A DNA stretch of 64,000 bases from Coprinellus micaceus (Eukaryota > Basidiomycota > Agaricomycetes > Agaricales > Psathyrellaceae). The number at the start of each line of letters is the position of its first letter. Positions within the stretch are counted from its first letter, which is position 1. Location: NCBI GenBank assembly GCA_951394405.1, contig OX596344.1, positions 2,604,001-2,668,000 of the forward strand, written 5' to 3'. The notes under the pieces were generated by a model. The model had not been told where the DNA came from and ran no database searches. It saw only the letters and a program-made list of their open reading frames with translations. Positions 12,101-22,752 of this stretch are shown here, piece by piece. Made by a program: the position numbers and the translations under genes.

Positions 12101-13692
12101 AGGTGTTTATCTGGCAAAGGACGCTGCCACGTCCATGGGTCACTACGCTGTCGCCTCCAGAACGGCGTGGAAGCACAGCGCCAGCTGCCCATCGAACTGT
12201 GTCGCCCTTGCTGAGGTTGTCAACCGACCCCAAGAGTTCGTCTCGAACACCCCGTACTTCGTCATCGCCGATACGACCTGGATCGTATGGTACGTCTTGC
12301 CGTCGTTTATAACCTCCCATTCTACATGACCTTCTGACCTCGATTCGAACATAGTCGGTACCTCTTGATTAAGGGCATCACCCAACCCGAGGACTCATTC
12401 TCTAAGCCAGCGCCAATCCCCTCCGCAACCGCGCCCATTCGCTATGTATCCATCGATCCCTTACACAAGACGGTTGTCTCTGGAAAGACGATCCAGATCC
12501 CAGATCCGACTCACCAACTCGAGTCTGTCCTTCAGCAGCGGCAAGCAGATGTTCTCGAGAACATTCTCGATGAAGAAGATCTAGCGATCTTCAGCCTCGA
12601 CCCCACCGCCGAGTCCCAGTCTCAGTCGCAGTCGCAGTCGAAGGGCAAGGCGAGGCAGCCGGTCAATGGGTATTATGACGGAGACCACGATTATATGGAC
12701 ATCGACGACGACGATGACTACCATGTTCCTGCGAAGCCCGCCGCCCCCAAACCCAAGGGCCCCGTTCAGCGACCGGTTGACGATTGGAAGCACGATCCAG
12801 ATCACGTCCAGACCGCGCTGGAAACCTTCATGCCCCCTCCCTTCGAGTCGAGTAACGCGGCGACGATGGCTCTGCAGAAGGAGCTTAGGGTGATGCTCAA
12901 GGAGCAGGATAACGCTAAGAGTCTGAAGGAGCTTGGGTGGTACATGCCCCCAGAGCTGCTTGGGGATAATCTGTACCAGTGGATCGTGGAGATGCATTCG
13001 TTCGATCCCGATATTCCGATCGCACAGGATATGAGGAGGAAGTGAGTCTCCTCCAGCTTCATTTCCCCGACAATTGAAAGCTAATTTCGAGTCATCTATG
13101 CAGTAACGTCAACTCTATCATCTTCGAGATTCGGTTCCCGCCTACGTTCCCCATTGCTCCTCCGTACTTCAGGATCATCACGCCAAGATTCCTGCCATTT
13201 ATTCATGGTGGTGGAGGTCATGTTACCGGAGGTAGGCAAAGCATCATCCCTTCGATTATGTTTTACTGACCCTTTCACAGGCGGCTCTATCTGTATGGAC
13301 CTCCTCACCTCGAACGGATGGCTCCCCAGTTACACGTACGTCGGCCTCCACGACGTGCCAATGGGTACCCTCCCCCAACGCTGATCTTGCTATAGAATCC
13401 CTGCCGTCCTCATGCAAATCAAGCTGGCGATATCGAACCTTGAGCCCAGGCCGGCTCGCCTATCTCAGCAGTGGCAAACGTGCGTTGCCGCCAGTGCCCG
13501 ACTGCATCGAACTCTCTCTTACTGACACAAATTGTCTAGGCCATATTCCGTCTCCGAATCGCTCGCTGGATTCAAGCGCGCAGCCGCCACCCACGGTTGG
13601 ACGGTATGTACCATTCGTCGTCTGGGATCTCTAATTGCCTACTGACAACTGGATTCCAGATCCCAGAAGGATTGGATAGGCTTGTTCGTTAA
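9111..13692 (+). CDS. PARP-like ADP-ribosyltransferase fused to a UBE2Q-type E2 domain
   Basis: A many-exon gene (introns about 50-65 nt) of roughly 1,150-1,250 codons. The N-terminal third is unassigned and contains an acidic run (SEGEDDEDDDSD). A cysteine-bearing segment (YCIVCHNRLNTDYE.., VCDSKLCSYQYY) precedes the PARP catalytic domain, as in PARP6/8/16-like proteins. The catalytic core shows FHGSPLKNWHSIVRHGL, YGNGVYLAKDAATS and YFVIADTTW, giving the NAD-binding His and Tyr; the exon join WIV|CRYLLIKG keeps phase. After a Gln/Ser and acidic linker, the C-terminal E2-like domain contains FEIRFPPTFPIAPP and GGSICMDLLTSNGW, with cysteine at the E2 active-site position; no HPN motif is seen. 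Such PARP-E2 fusions are known in fungi. The protein probably couples ADP-ribosylation to ubiquitin chemistry, but neither activity is shown here. Confidence 0.88.
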
Positions 13693-13867
13693 CGAATCCT
13701 GGGCATTATGTTGTTTCCCTTCTACTTTTCTCTCCTGATTGCACTCACATCCTGTATTATCATCCCTGGCTAGCATTCATCTCATGAAATCTTGTACCCT
13801 CTACGTAACGCACTGTATTGACCGTCATGAATCACACGTTCTCTTTGTAGACCCCGAGTCCCATCCA

Positions 13868-15232
13868 CTAGAAAAATTGCCAAGCCGGTTCCACAACCTC
13901 GACCACCAACTCGATACGATGAGCCCAGCCTTTATCCGCCTCCCTCACCCACCGCCCACGCAGAATCGTGTCAACATCGTTCCGCAAATCAGTCACCTTC
14001 TTCTCGTTGTCCTGCCCCAGGATCAAAAACTCGAACAGCGACAGCTTCGGGAAAGTTCGAGCGAGAACATCCGCAAGCTCCACCAACTCAGCGCCCTCCT
14101 TCTCCAGTTCCTCATAGCCTCGCTGAGGCGACTGGGACTCGGGTTTCTCGGGCATCCTATACCTCTCCCTCGCCATCGCCATGCATATCGACCCCATCCT
14201 CAAACAAATGTGTTGGACAACGTTCTTCGTGGGCTCGAACGTCGCTAAGCATGCGGTGATATGCCGGAGAGGCTTCCCGCCGAGCCCAGCGGCGTACCCC
14301 CCATTGGAGTAGTCGATGGTGAGGCACGATACGGCGGTGTTGGCGTGGAATGACACGGATGGTGTACCATGGCCTGGTAGGACGCTTAGGGCGGAGATTT
14401 GAAGCGTACGAGCGCGAGCGCCGACGCGCACGACGGCATCAGCGAGTGGCTTCTCTTGCATGGAGGTTCCAGCGAAAGTGAAAGAGGTTGTCCGAGAGAG
14501 GTCGAGGATTTGATCATCGGATTCGACGAAAATGTGCTCGAGGAGATCCCAGCTCTCCCTGGGACCGCCACCCTTCATGGCGACAGCTAGATGGAGAGGC
14601 GACACGTGTTTCCCGGTTGACCTTGCGATGGTTCCGAGTCCCTGCACGTCGTCGTCGTAGGGAGGGAGGTCTAGCGCCGGTTTGGTGCCGCGTTTTGAAG
14701 GGTTGAAGGTGGTGATATAGAGCGTGAGGCTATCAAGCGCATTTTTGGGGAGGGATAGGAGTTTTGCTAGTGTGGTATGCGAGGGAAAGGTCCAGTGGTT
14801 GAGAACGAGAGCCGTCAGCGACGGCAATTGGAGCGTGTGTTCGATAGCCTCTATGAATTCGGGTGGCATATGAGCCCAAATAGCCTGCTGAGTTGGGCGC
14901 CCGGGCCCAGGGATAGAGTATATCTGAGGCGTCCCCAACGTTAAGCTCTGCACCTTCCCCGCCTTCTTCATCACCCTTGGGAGATGTGGATTGTGGAAGT
15001 CCGACTCGATCTCCAAGGCCTTGATGTAGGTGCCGATGTGTGGGCTGGCGGAGAGCATGTCGTCGAGTTGAGCGCATTTGTCGCCTTGGGTAGGTGATAC
15101 GCGTTCATAGAGCTTTTGTTGACAGGGCTGAACGAGGCCTTTGCAGACGAGGGACAGGGACCCGAGATCGACTTTGGAGAGGAGGGGGTCTGACACGAGG
15201 GAGTCGAGAACATCGTAGGGGAGCGCGAGCAT
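13868..15232 (-). CDS. F-box-like protein, single exon
   Basis: An uninterrupted frame of 454 codons. The N-terminus LPYDVLDSLVSDPLL..LGSLSLVCKGL..QQKLYERV is a recognisable F-box-like motif (residues 4-45), followed by leucine-rich, LRR-like sequence typical of Agaricomycete F-box proteins (LPSLTALVLNHWTFP, TFPKLSLFEFLILG near the end). Likely an SCF substrate adaptor by family resemblance; the substrate is unknown. Its 3' end lies 176 nt from the 3' end of the PARP-E2 gene (convergent). Upstream are two scrambled relics of a sister copy, so this family has been duplicating and decaying here. Confidence 0.7.
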   Translation of the reverse strand: MLALPYDVLDSLVSDPLLSKVDLGSLSLVCKGLVQPCQQKLYERVSPTQGDKCAQLDDMLSASPHIGTYIKALEIESDFHNPHLPRVMKKAGKVQSLTLGTPQIYSIPGPGRPTQQAIWAHMPPEFIEAIEHTLQLPSLTALVLNHWTFPSHTTLAKLLSLPKNALDSLTLYITTFNPSKRGTKPALDLPPYDDDVQGLGTIARSTGKHVSPLHLAVAMKGGGPRESWDLLEHIFVESDDQILDLSRTTSFTFAGTSMQEKPLADAVVRVGARARTLQISALSVLPGHGTPSVSFHANTAVSCLTIDYSNGGYAAGLGGKPLRHITACLATFEPTKNVVQHICLRMGSICMAMARERYRMPEKPESQSPQRGYEELEKEGAELVELADVLARTFPKLSLFEFLILGQDNEKKVTDLRNDVDTILRGRWVREADKGWAHRIELVVEVVEPAWQFF

Positions 15233-15616
15233 GGCTTGGGTGAATGGGGGATTGGCGCTGGGCTATTATATCGCACAAGTAGTGTTTCAAATTTGAAGGT
15301 TCAGGGGTTCAAGAAAGGGGGTGGTCTGGTTCAGAAAGGAACCTGTGTGAGACGAGACAATCAGCCTGGATAGAAGTGGGGGATGCTAAGACACAACACA
15401 CGTACTATAGCTCAATGGCTCCTGAGCTCCACAGACTACTCCAAACGCCTTGCTTCCGCTTCTTCCACCACGCACTCTCCCGGCTGGAAATATCCGACGC
15501 AGGTTGAAGGAGCCATGTCGAAACCGCCGTCCGGCTGCGTTGGCAAACTTCTACCATCGACGGGACCCGGTCCAGAACATACATACCAGACAGGGATCCA
15601 ACGAAACTACCCTGAC

Positions 15617-15755
15617 CTTTTCAGAGCTCAAGGATGAACATTCCGGCCTAGTTCTCCTGGCTGGGACCTTGCACATGAATTTCCCAAAGTTGCGACAGTT
15701 GGACGTCGGGTTGTTGAACTATATGACGACAGAGAAAGGCGCGTTAATTTCTTAA
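15617..15755 (+). pseudogene. Relic of F-box gene C-terminus, opposite strand
   Basis: A plus-strand stretch reads SELKDEHSGLVLLAG then NFPKLRQLDVGLL. It aligns with the C-terminal part of the 13868..15232 protein (ELEKEGAELVELADVL then TFPKLSLFEFLIL). No start or N-terminal domain is attached in this orientation, so it is best read as a fragment of a lost paralogue. Confidence 0.5.
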
Positions 15756-15799
15756 GGTATCTAGCGAGATTGATTTGCTTGTGATCTCTTCGAGTCGAG

Positions 15800-15967
15800 T
15801 CATTTTGTTTCCCCGTTGGTTCTCGCTTTGAGGAGTGTAGCTTCGTAAAGCCTTCTTTGGGTGGGTTCGAACGCCCAAGATACACTGCCGAGAGACTGGA
15901 TATCTTCCTTGGAAAGCGGTGGGTTCGAGAGGACCGAGCGAACGACGTTGTAGGAGAACCCGACCAT
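15800..15967 (-). pseudogene. Relic of F-box gene N-terminus
   Basis: Reads from 15967: MVGFSYNVVRSVLSNPPLSKEDIQSLGSVSWAF.. (first 20: MVGFSYNVVRSVLSNPPLSK). It matches the first 45 residues of the F-box protein at 15232 and stops after 55 codons. It is a truncated paralogue, facing the C-terminal relic at 15617..15755. Confidence 0.6.
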
Positions 15968-17370
15968 GGCGCTGGCAGGAGCTCGAAGCGATGTGGAGGG
16001 AACCAACAAGCCCAGCCCTGCTGACGACAAGCGCCGGGCGCTTCGAACGGCGATTGCCGGTGCATGCCGCAGCACGTGGGTCTACTAAGCTGAAAGTAAG
16101 TTGGAGCCAGCACCAGAGCCTTCAGTGCCGCCATGACATTCGGGCCTTGAAGGTGAGTCTCCATGCTATGAGGACCCCCGATGGATCAAAATCTCTCCAG
16201 CAGTTCGCATATATCATCTACCAAAGCCTGTGAGGTCTCTTCTGGTTGTCCCCCAGGACGCGAGGAGCGCGACTTTTCCTGGAAACGACCGACCCGGGCT
16301 GCATGTGTTGGGTACGGGTGTTCAAACCCTCGTTCATGCTAACAATAACAGGGGAAACTCGAAACGAAATGGGACCTAACGTCTGTGTCAATGCGTGGTT
16401 CGTTGGGCAGCGAACGATATACCGCGTCGCCCTTTATGGCAAGGGCTCAGCTGCCAGGGGCGAGCAGGATGAGTGCCAACGTTTGGGGTATAAGTTCGCG
16501 CGTGCCAAACAGACGCGCATCGGTATTGCACTTTGCCGGCCACTCTCTCGTCCCGACCAGCTCCCCTCGCTCTGACTATTCCTCATCGATGGCATCCTTT
16601 AACAGCGAAGTAGAGAGAATACGCCACTTCCACTTGCTAAAGCCGTGTCGGGCGCATATTCGTCTCACTCACCTTGGTCTCACCAAAACTTGGCTCAGAA
16701 ACTCCCCTCGGGCGTGCAACAGTAACAAGCCATTCAATTCATTGCGCGAGATCACCCCTCTCAGAGTGTGCGAGGGGAACGTCTAGGCCTACATGCCGAT
16801 CCGTTCATACGCACGACCGGGCGGCACAATTCTAGTGCGTCCAAATTTTAAGTGCTGGAGGCCAAATATACAACGAGTTATGCTGGTTGCGTCTTCGGCG
16901 GAAACATGTCACACGTCCCCAGACTTGATTCGCCAAGCACGTCGACCTTGCTTGTGAGGTCGCCTGACCAGACGACACTCGCATGGTGGCAAGGAATCCC
17001 CGACCCTTTCACTACATCTGCCGTGTCTATCCGACTGCATACTGAGCGCGTTCAGCAAAAAACGAGTCTTCTGTGAATCGCAGGCTGATCATTTTCCCAT
17101 TAGGCAGGTCCCGACCCCACCTCGCTGCGACGTGACAATGTTCTTTTTGATACGCATCTAAGCGTTTGGATGCCGTTTTTGATTGTAATCTCGACCCATT
17201 TTGATAAACTGGAGCAGCGAGGGCTCCTCAAGGTTACTTACGTTTTAAGCTGGGGTGCCAGTTAACCGTAGTTCGTCATGCCGAAGAACCGGTGTCCGAT
17301 GACTTTCTCCTCATGACATGAAACACAACGAGCAGGAGCCAGACCCTCGATTTTCCCCACCGGAGACACC
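15968..17370. other. Intergenic, no gene recognised
   Basis: Several frames of 70-133 codons occur on plus, none with a domain, signal peptide or convincing exon joins. It may contain further eroded duplicated sequence. Confidence 0.4.
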
Positions 17371-17378
17371 TATATAAA
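17371..17378 (+). promoter_or_regulatory. TATA box of thaumatin-like gene
   Basis: TATATAAA on plus, 56 nt before the ATG at 17427, the normal distance for a TATA-driven fungal gene with a short leader. Confidence 0.7.
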
Positions 17379-17426
17379 GTCGCCTCACCACCGTATCAGC
17401 CGTATCATCGTCAATTCTGCACCATC

Positions 17427-18153
17427 ATGCGTTTCACTCTTCCCAAGTTCTCCTCCCTCCTGGCTCTAGCCACCCTCGCCTCTGCGCAAGGACCCGTATA
17501 CAGAGTCCACAACAACTGCCCAGAGGACTTTGAGCTATTCATCGCCCAGCAGTCACAGGGCATCCTCACCAAGGGTGGAACGATCACCAAGACGGACCTT
17601 GGTCCGGCCGCAGGCTATTTCTATACCTGGGCGAATGGAGGTGGGGAGAAGGATAACATGCTCGTCTCCTCCCGAGCTGGGTTCTTCTTTGTCGTGAGTG
17701 TTCACGTCGCCTCCGCATAACGTTCGAATGGAGGGTGCTGAGCCAGATGCAGCCCAACTACTGGTACTACTACATCGTGAGGGACCCCGATGCCGCCAAT
17801 TTCAACGCCGGAATTAGCGTTGTTCCCAACGCTCCAGAGGTAAACCTCCTCAAGTTATCTCAAGCCGCATGGTAACTAAATTCATCACACTCAAGTCGAA
17901 CGGGTTCTGCGCACCCGCTGTGTGCCTAGACGGCAACTGCACCACCGCGTTCACTCACCCTCCTGTCTTCAACGGGGGACCCCCTCCCGCGAACGCGCCC
18001 GCTCCGAACCCACCTAACTTCCAGTGCAAGGTTGACCCCAATACTGTCGAGTTTGACATTACGTGAGTTGAATGCCTTCGTATCGAAGTCTGAGAAGTGC
18101 TGATCACTGCATATTCTTCGTCTAGCTTCTGCCCGACTGGAAGCTGGCCATAG
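17427..18153 (+). CDS. Secreted thaumatin-like small protein
   Basis: Four exons (17427..17693, 17747..17839, 17896..18062, 18126..18153) join in phase to 184 residues. The signal peptide is LALATLASAQ. The mature start VYRVHNNCPEDFELFIAQQ, then a glycine-rich segment with KTDLGPAAGYFYTWANGG, resembles the N-terminal sheet of thaumatin-like proteins, though at about 165 mature residues it is smaller than typical thaumatins. Cysteines in NNCPEDF, FCAPAVCLDGNCT, QCKVD and FCPTG suggest disulfides. A proline/asparagine-rich stretch (GGPPPANAPAPNPPN) lies near the end. Probably extracellular; substrate or antifungal activity cannot be judged. Confidence 0.72.
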
Positions 18154-18901
18154 GCCTTTGTAAGATTCTAGAGAATCCCTTTATACTCGGTCGTGCCTTA
18201 CGAACGCTATTATGCTTTATCAGAGACGACGAGAGAAGTAGCTTGGCGGGAATGCTAACCCTTTGGATGGGCACGGCGAGGGTCACTGAGAGCAACGCCG
18301 GTTAAGAGGCGCTCGTATTGAGAGGCCACTTGGGAACGGTAGGCCAGTGTTCCAAGAACAAAAGGGTTCGGGGAATTGGCGGTGGTTCAGTGAGGATCGG
18401 TAAGCTCGGCGTGAAAAGCCAATTCGAGCCGCGAGCAGAGATAGAGGCTCTGAGCGAGCAGCACGGGAGATGAGGGCGAGCGGAAGGGAGCTAAACTTGC
18501 TAGCCAACCGGGATAAGGATGCCGGACCGCCAGACCCGGGTAAGCAAACGCAAACAGGCCGGGTGCAATTGTGAAATAGACGCCCGTCAGCGCTCCCAAA
18601 ATTCTTTTGAGTCTTACTGGGTTTCATTACCCGAAGTCGATAAAATCATCACATGCTTCATTAAGGTAGACAGGGTCAGAACATCCCATCAATAGGCAAG
18701 CGACCGGAAACTATCACAAAATCCATATCAAATTGTCCGGAGAGTACACACAAACAACACAGAGTCCAGGAGAAGAGATGGAAGAGAGAAAAACTAGAAG
18801 GAAGAGAACTGAAGTCCAAGGGGCGCTATCTACCAAGCAGACTACCCGTATCCTCGCTTCAGGTACCATCGGAGGGATGAACACGCGCGGGTGTGGCTGC
18901 A
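18154..18901. other. Intergenic, convergent 3' ends
   Basis: Between the thaumatin-like gene and the 3' end of the first FAS1 gene. No supported gene; short frames on both strands lack motifs. Confidence 0.45.
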
Positions 18902-19968
18902 TCAGTTGTGGTGGTCTCCAGGAGGAGCGAGGACCTATATTCAAGTGATGAGGTTAGACTTATGTAGAATATCAGCCTCCTGAGCAGGGTCAACTCACGC
19001 CACTGAGAACATGGACGACGCCGTTCTTCGCAACAACGTTGGCTTGCTGGACGGGCACATCATTCACGAACAGCTTACCATCCTTCTTGTACACGGTCAC
19101 CGGCGCTCCAAGCAGAGTCTGGTACTCTTTTCCATCTTCCAAGGCCATCGAGTACCCGACATCCCCAACAATGATGTGATACTTCAACGCGTCGGTTGCG
19201 TGTTCGATGGTCATCTGCGAGAAATCGATACCCGCGGCCTTGAATGCCTCGTCTGTGGGCGCGAACGACGTGAGCTTGGGAGTATTGTCGAAGAGGTCAG
19301 TAAGACTCGTCTTCTGGATAAACTCCAATGCGATCTTGAGCGAGGCTGCCTCGAGAGTCTTGGTTCCCGGCTGGGGAAGGTTAAGGACACTAGGAAACGA
19401 CTCGTCACTAGTTATGTGACTCGTGGTGCGAAGCTAATCCCTACCGATCAATGACATGCACGTATCCACCATCGTACTTGATATCGGTCTTGACCACGGC
19501 AGCCGCGTCGCCGACTCCAGAGTAGACTTTCAAAGGTCCCCCCGCAGGTTCCAGACCCAAGTTCCCGTAGGCGCTGGCGAAGACGACATTGGGCTCGCCG
19601 GAGTCGAGGTTGACGTATTCGGCGTTGGTGAGCCTGGTTTTCGCGACGACGCCGTTCGCTACGGTGAGATCCTTGGCGCTGAGTTTGGAAGGAAGGAGGT
19701 GGTACGCGATGAGGTCCTTGATAATCTCCGGGTTGAACGTGTCTTGGTTGATGGACGACATGAAGGCGGACATGGCGTCGTTGGAAGGAGCGAAGAACGT
19801 GCCAGTCGTGCCATTGAGGGCACCGAGGAATTCAGGGTGCTCGCTGGTGAGGACAGAATTGAGGGCAGAAAGTTCGGGAGTCTGAGCTAGAATCTCCGCT
19901 ATTCCAGCTGCGAGAGTATGAGAGACAGAGAAGAGTAGGACACAGAGGTAGGGAACGATGAAAGCCAT
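18902..19968 (-). CDS. FAS1 (fasciclin) domain secreted protein, copy 1
   Basis: Start at 19968 with a signal peptide (VPYLCVLLFSVSHTLA). Two FAS1 repeats follow. The first has FFAPSNDAMSAF, LIAYHLLP and GYVHVIDRVLNLP (H1/H2-type boxes); the second has SFAPTDEAFKAAG, LKYHIIVGD and NGVVHVLSGV. Introns fall after HVIDR and after HVLSG, and the last exon encodes only VLAPPGDHHN. Total about 325 residues; no clear GPI signal. FAS1 proteins act in cell-wall or cell-surface adhesion. It is a near-identical tandem paralogue of the gene at 21692..22752, with the same introns and the same short last exon. Confidence 0.9.
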
Positions 19969-20005
19969 GTTCGAATTGGTGAAGGACGGGTTCGATGGAT
20001 GTGAG

Positions 20006-20014
20006 CTTATATAC
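20006..20014 (-). promoter_or_regulatory. TATA box of FAS1 copy 1
   Basis: GTATATAAG read on minus, about 40 nt upstream of the ATG at 19968. The copy-2 promoter has only the weaker GTATAAG at the matching place. Confidence 0.6.
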
Positions 20015-20639
20015 CCACCCGGTAAGCACTCCGTTCGAGACTGAGAAGACAGGGGCTTGCCATGCCTCTCCAACGTGGGCAAAGGTGTAAACGACCATTC
20101 CTTGCGATGGGTGCGCAGCGACCGCGAGTCGCCGCAATAGGCTTGCATTAGGATGAACCAGTGTGCCAAATGACAGAGCCAATGGTCCCTCGTTAATTTG
20201 CCACACAAAGATACAGGCTTCCTGTAAAATCTCAGGGTTCAGCCTCCTCTGTGTGGGCGTGAAATCGCCTATTTTTAGATATTACCTCGGGGCGCTCTTG
20301 GCGGGCGATAGTTTCCCTCGGGCACCCTAACCGAGATCCCCGCGATCGAATAGGCGCCCGATCCAGCGTGTCAGGTGGCCTTTCATGCGAGGTGTCAGCC
20401 TTCCCGCGTAGTGCAGTGTGTTGAGCTCCGCGTTCACCAACGGCACGAGTTTGGCGTCAAGGGTGTGATGTGCTACACAGCTATCGCTGTGAATGAGACG
20501 GCGACCTGAACCCGCATTCAATTTACAGAATCTAAGCGAGGGAGACAAGGAACTCGTGAGCGTTTCCGGAGTTCTCGTTCTAGCTTGCAAAGGATTCGTT
20601 CTGCACAAGGTCGGGCCAGACTATGTATCGACTCCAAGC

Positions 20640-20745
20640 CGCCCCCACGCCCAGGGATTCGGCCTTGGTAAAATATGACGTTTTCAGGGGGTTCTACTAG
20701 TAATGGCCACTTCACCTGGTCAGTTTAGGTCCTCGCAAACACGAG
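20640..20745 (-). pseudogene. Relic of the Hsp70-like gene's last exon
   Basis: On minus, TTTTACCAAGGCCGAATCCC parallels TTTTACCAAGATTAAATCCC at the end of the Hsp70-like gene (near 23480-23500). Intron sequence ahead of it (GGTCAGTTTAGG versus GATCAGTCAGGC in plus) also matches. It was carried along by the FAS1 duplication and has lost the stop codon. Confidence 0.55.
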
Positions 20746-21691
20746 CCACGGCTGGGATAAGGGGAAGGCTGTGACGGACTCCGCGAGTTCACTGAGAATC
20801 TGCAAGAGTAATATGAGATGCGGCGGTCGCTCTCAACATCGCCGTCAACGAGGTTTAGTCGACTTTGAACTCCCGGAATCCTGATGTACCTTCCGAGGGT
20901 GTAACCCCGACGCACCACAACCGAAAGGAACGCTGTTTTGGCCCCACACCGGGTTTTTGATGGTCCTCTTCCCCGTTGTTTGTTCCAAGGAAGGCAGGTC
21001 TGATTTGCCGGTCGACCGGGAAGCGGAGCTGAATCTCAAGGACTTGGGGGAACCCCAGGCGTGTACGAGGACTGTGGTATCAGAATACGTGGAGGGCACG
21101 CGGATGGCTATCGAGTGCGTGTGCGGGCGGTTGCCGACGTTGTGTACTATGTACCTATTGGAACTTGCGATGGTGGCTGTCGCTTCCTTTTCTTTCCACA
21201 GGGACGTCCCCACGGTCGAGGGCGGGAGCTGCGGACGGATAGTGCTCCATACAAGGGATACATAGTTACACAAAGGAAAGACTCAGCGCCTCACTGACCG
21301 GGATTTGCCGAGCCTGTTCACCAGTTTGATAAGGAAGTGCAAATGAATCGGGTGCTGTTTGGAGCTAGACGCCCGTTGGCGTTATCATATTTTCCAGGAG
21401 TGCTGTCGGTCGGTGGTGCCCACAGAGGTGTACTGCAAAGTGCTTTGCGGTAGGGGGAAGCTGTAGGGCACATTATGCGAGCGAATATCCCCGGGTTTCA
21501 ACAGCAAATAGTACATTTCGAATAGTCCAGTGGGTGATACAGAAACTACATTTAGTCCAAAGAGAACGATGGCGAGCGATACAGGGAAGAGAAGGAGTAA
21601 CTAAGGGGTTATCGCGACGTCGACTTGCGAGAATTCACCGCCACTTCGAGCATCCGAGACCCCGATTTCGGAAGCGCCTCAAGCGTGCTCA
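20746..21691. other. Intergenic, no gene recognised
   Basis: A plus frame of 102 codons (20957..21265) and an overlapping minus frame of 142 codons have no identifiable domain. I cannot support either as a gene. Confidence 0.4.
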
Positions 21692-22752
21692 CTAACGAGC
21701 CACTCCGGGCGGTGCGAGGACCTGTTTAAGCCAATACATGTCAGTGATATCCACGATCTAAAAGGGCAAGGATACATATACTCACTCCTGCAAGAATGTG
21801 TGCTACGCCATTCTTCGTAATGACGTTGGCCTGCTGAACTGGCACATCGTTGACAAACAGTTGGCCATCCTTTTTATGGATAGTCACCGGCGCTCCAAGC
21901 AGGGTTTGGTACTCCTTCCCATCTTCCAGAGCCGTGGAGTATCCAACATCTCCAGAGATGATGTGGTACTGAAGGGCGGCAATCGCTTGTTCTGGTGTTG
22001 TCGCCGAAAGGTCGATGCCTGCCGCCTTAAACGCTTCGTCCGATGGTGCGAAGGACGTCAGCTTAGGTGTGTCGTCAAACGTTCCGGAGAGGCCGGTTTT
22101 TTGAACAAACTCCGACGCGATTTTGAGAGAGAGCGCCTCGGCGGTCTTAGTGCCCGACTGAGGAAGGTTAAGGACACTTCAAAGCAATTGTTAGTTCAGC
22201 ATGCTAATAAACGCAAACAATCGAGGCTCACTGATCAATGACATGGACGAATCCTCCATCGTATTGCAGATCAGGTTTGATGACAGCTGCTGCCTCACCA
22301 GCTCCAGAATACACCTTCAAGGGACCCTCTACCGAATCTAGACCCGCGGTGCCATAGGCACTCGCGAAGACGACGTTGGGCTTGCCAGGATCGAGTGTCA
22401 CATATGCGGTGTTGGTAAGACTGGTCTCCGCAACGACGCCTCCCGTCACACTGAGGTCCTTGGCAGTAAAGGTGCCAGGCAGAAGGTGGTACGCGATGAG
22501 GTCCTTGATAATCTCCGGGTTGAACGTGTCAGGGTCGATGGACGACATGAAGGCGGACATGGCTTCATCGGATGGCGCGAACAAGGTGCCGGTGGTAGCA
22601 TTGAGAGCGCCGAGGAATTCAGGGTGCTCGGTAGTGAGGACAGAGTTGAGCGCGGAAAGTTCGGGAGTCTGAGCTAGGATCTCAGCGATTCCACCGGCTA
22701 GGGCAAGAGAGGCAGAGAAAAGTAGGATACAGAAAGAGGATAAGACAGCCAT
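21692..22752 (-). CDS. FAS1 (fasciclin) domain secreted protein, copy 2
   Basis: Start at 22752 with signal peptide (LSSFCILLFSASLALAG). Two FAS1 repeats: LFAPSDEAMSAF..LIAYHLLPG..GFVHVIDQVLNLP, then SFAPSDEAFKAAG..LQYHIISGD..NGVAHILAG. The last exon encodes VLAPPGVAR. Intron positions equal those of copy 1, and most differences are conservative, as expected for a recent tandem duplication with both copies under constraint. It lies directly downstream of the Hsp70-like gene on the same strand, which is probably the ancestral position, because copy 1 carries a relic of that gene's tail. Confidence 0.9.

Larger units (their letters stand above)
18902..20745 (-). repeat. Segmental duplication, FAS1 unit copy 1
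   Basis: Matches 21692..23565 in the same orientation: gene body, promoter and about 500 nt further upstream (shared landmarks include TCAGGGTTCAGCCT, ACGGCACGAG and CACAGCTAT). The unit ends inside sequence copied from the last intron and exon of the Hsp70-like gene. Coding parts are much closer than the upstream flanks. Confidence 0.75.

Noticed and set aside
12581..12997. 138-codon minus frame
   Set aside because: Antisense shadow of the PARP-E2 gene linker (Gln/Ser and Asp repeats).
19456..19890. 144-codon plus frame over FAS1 copy 1
   Set aside because: Antisense of a well-supported FAS1 exon; the same shadow recurs over copy 2.
20957..21265. 102-codon plus frame as a gene
   Set aside because: No domain, signal peptide or exon joins; overlaps an equally long minus frame of similar quality.
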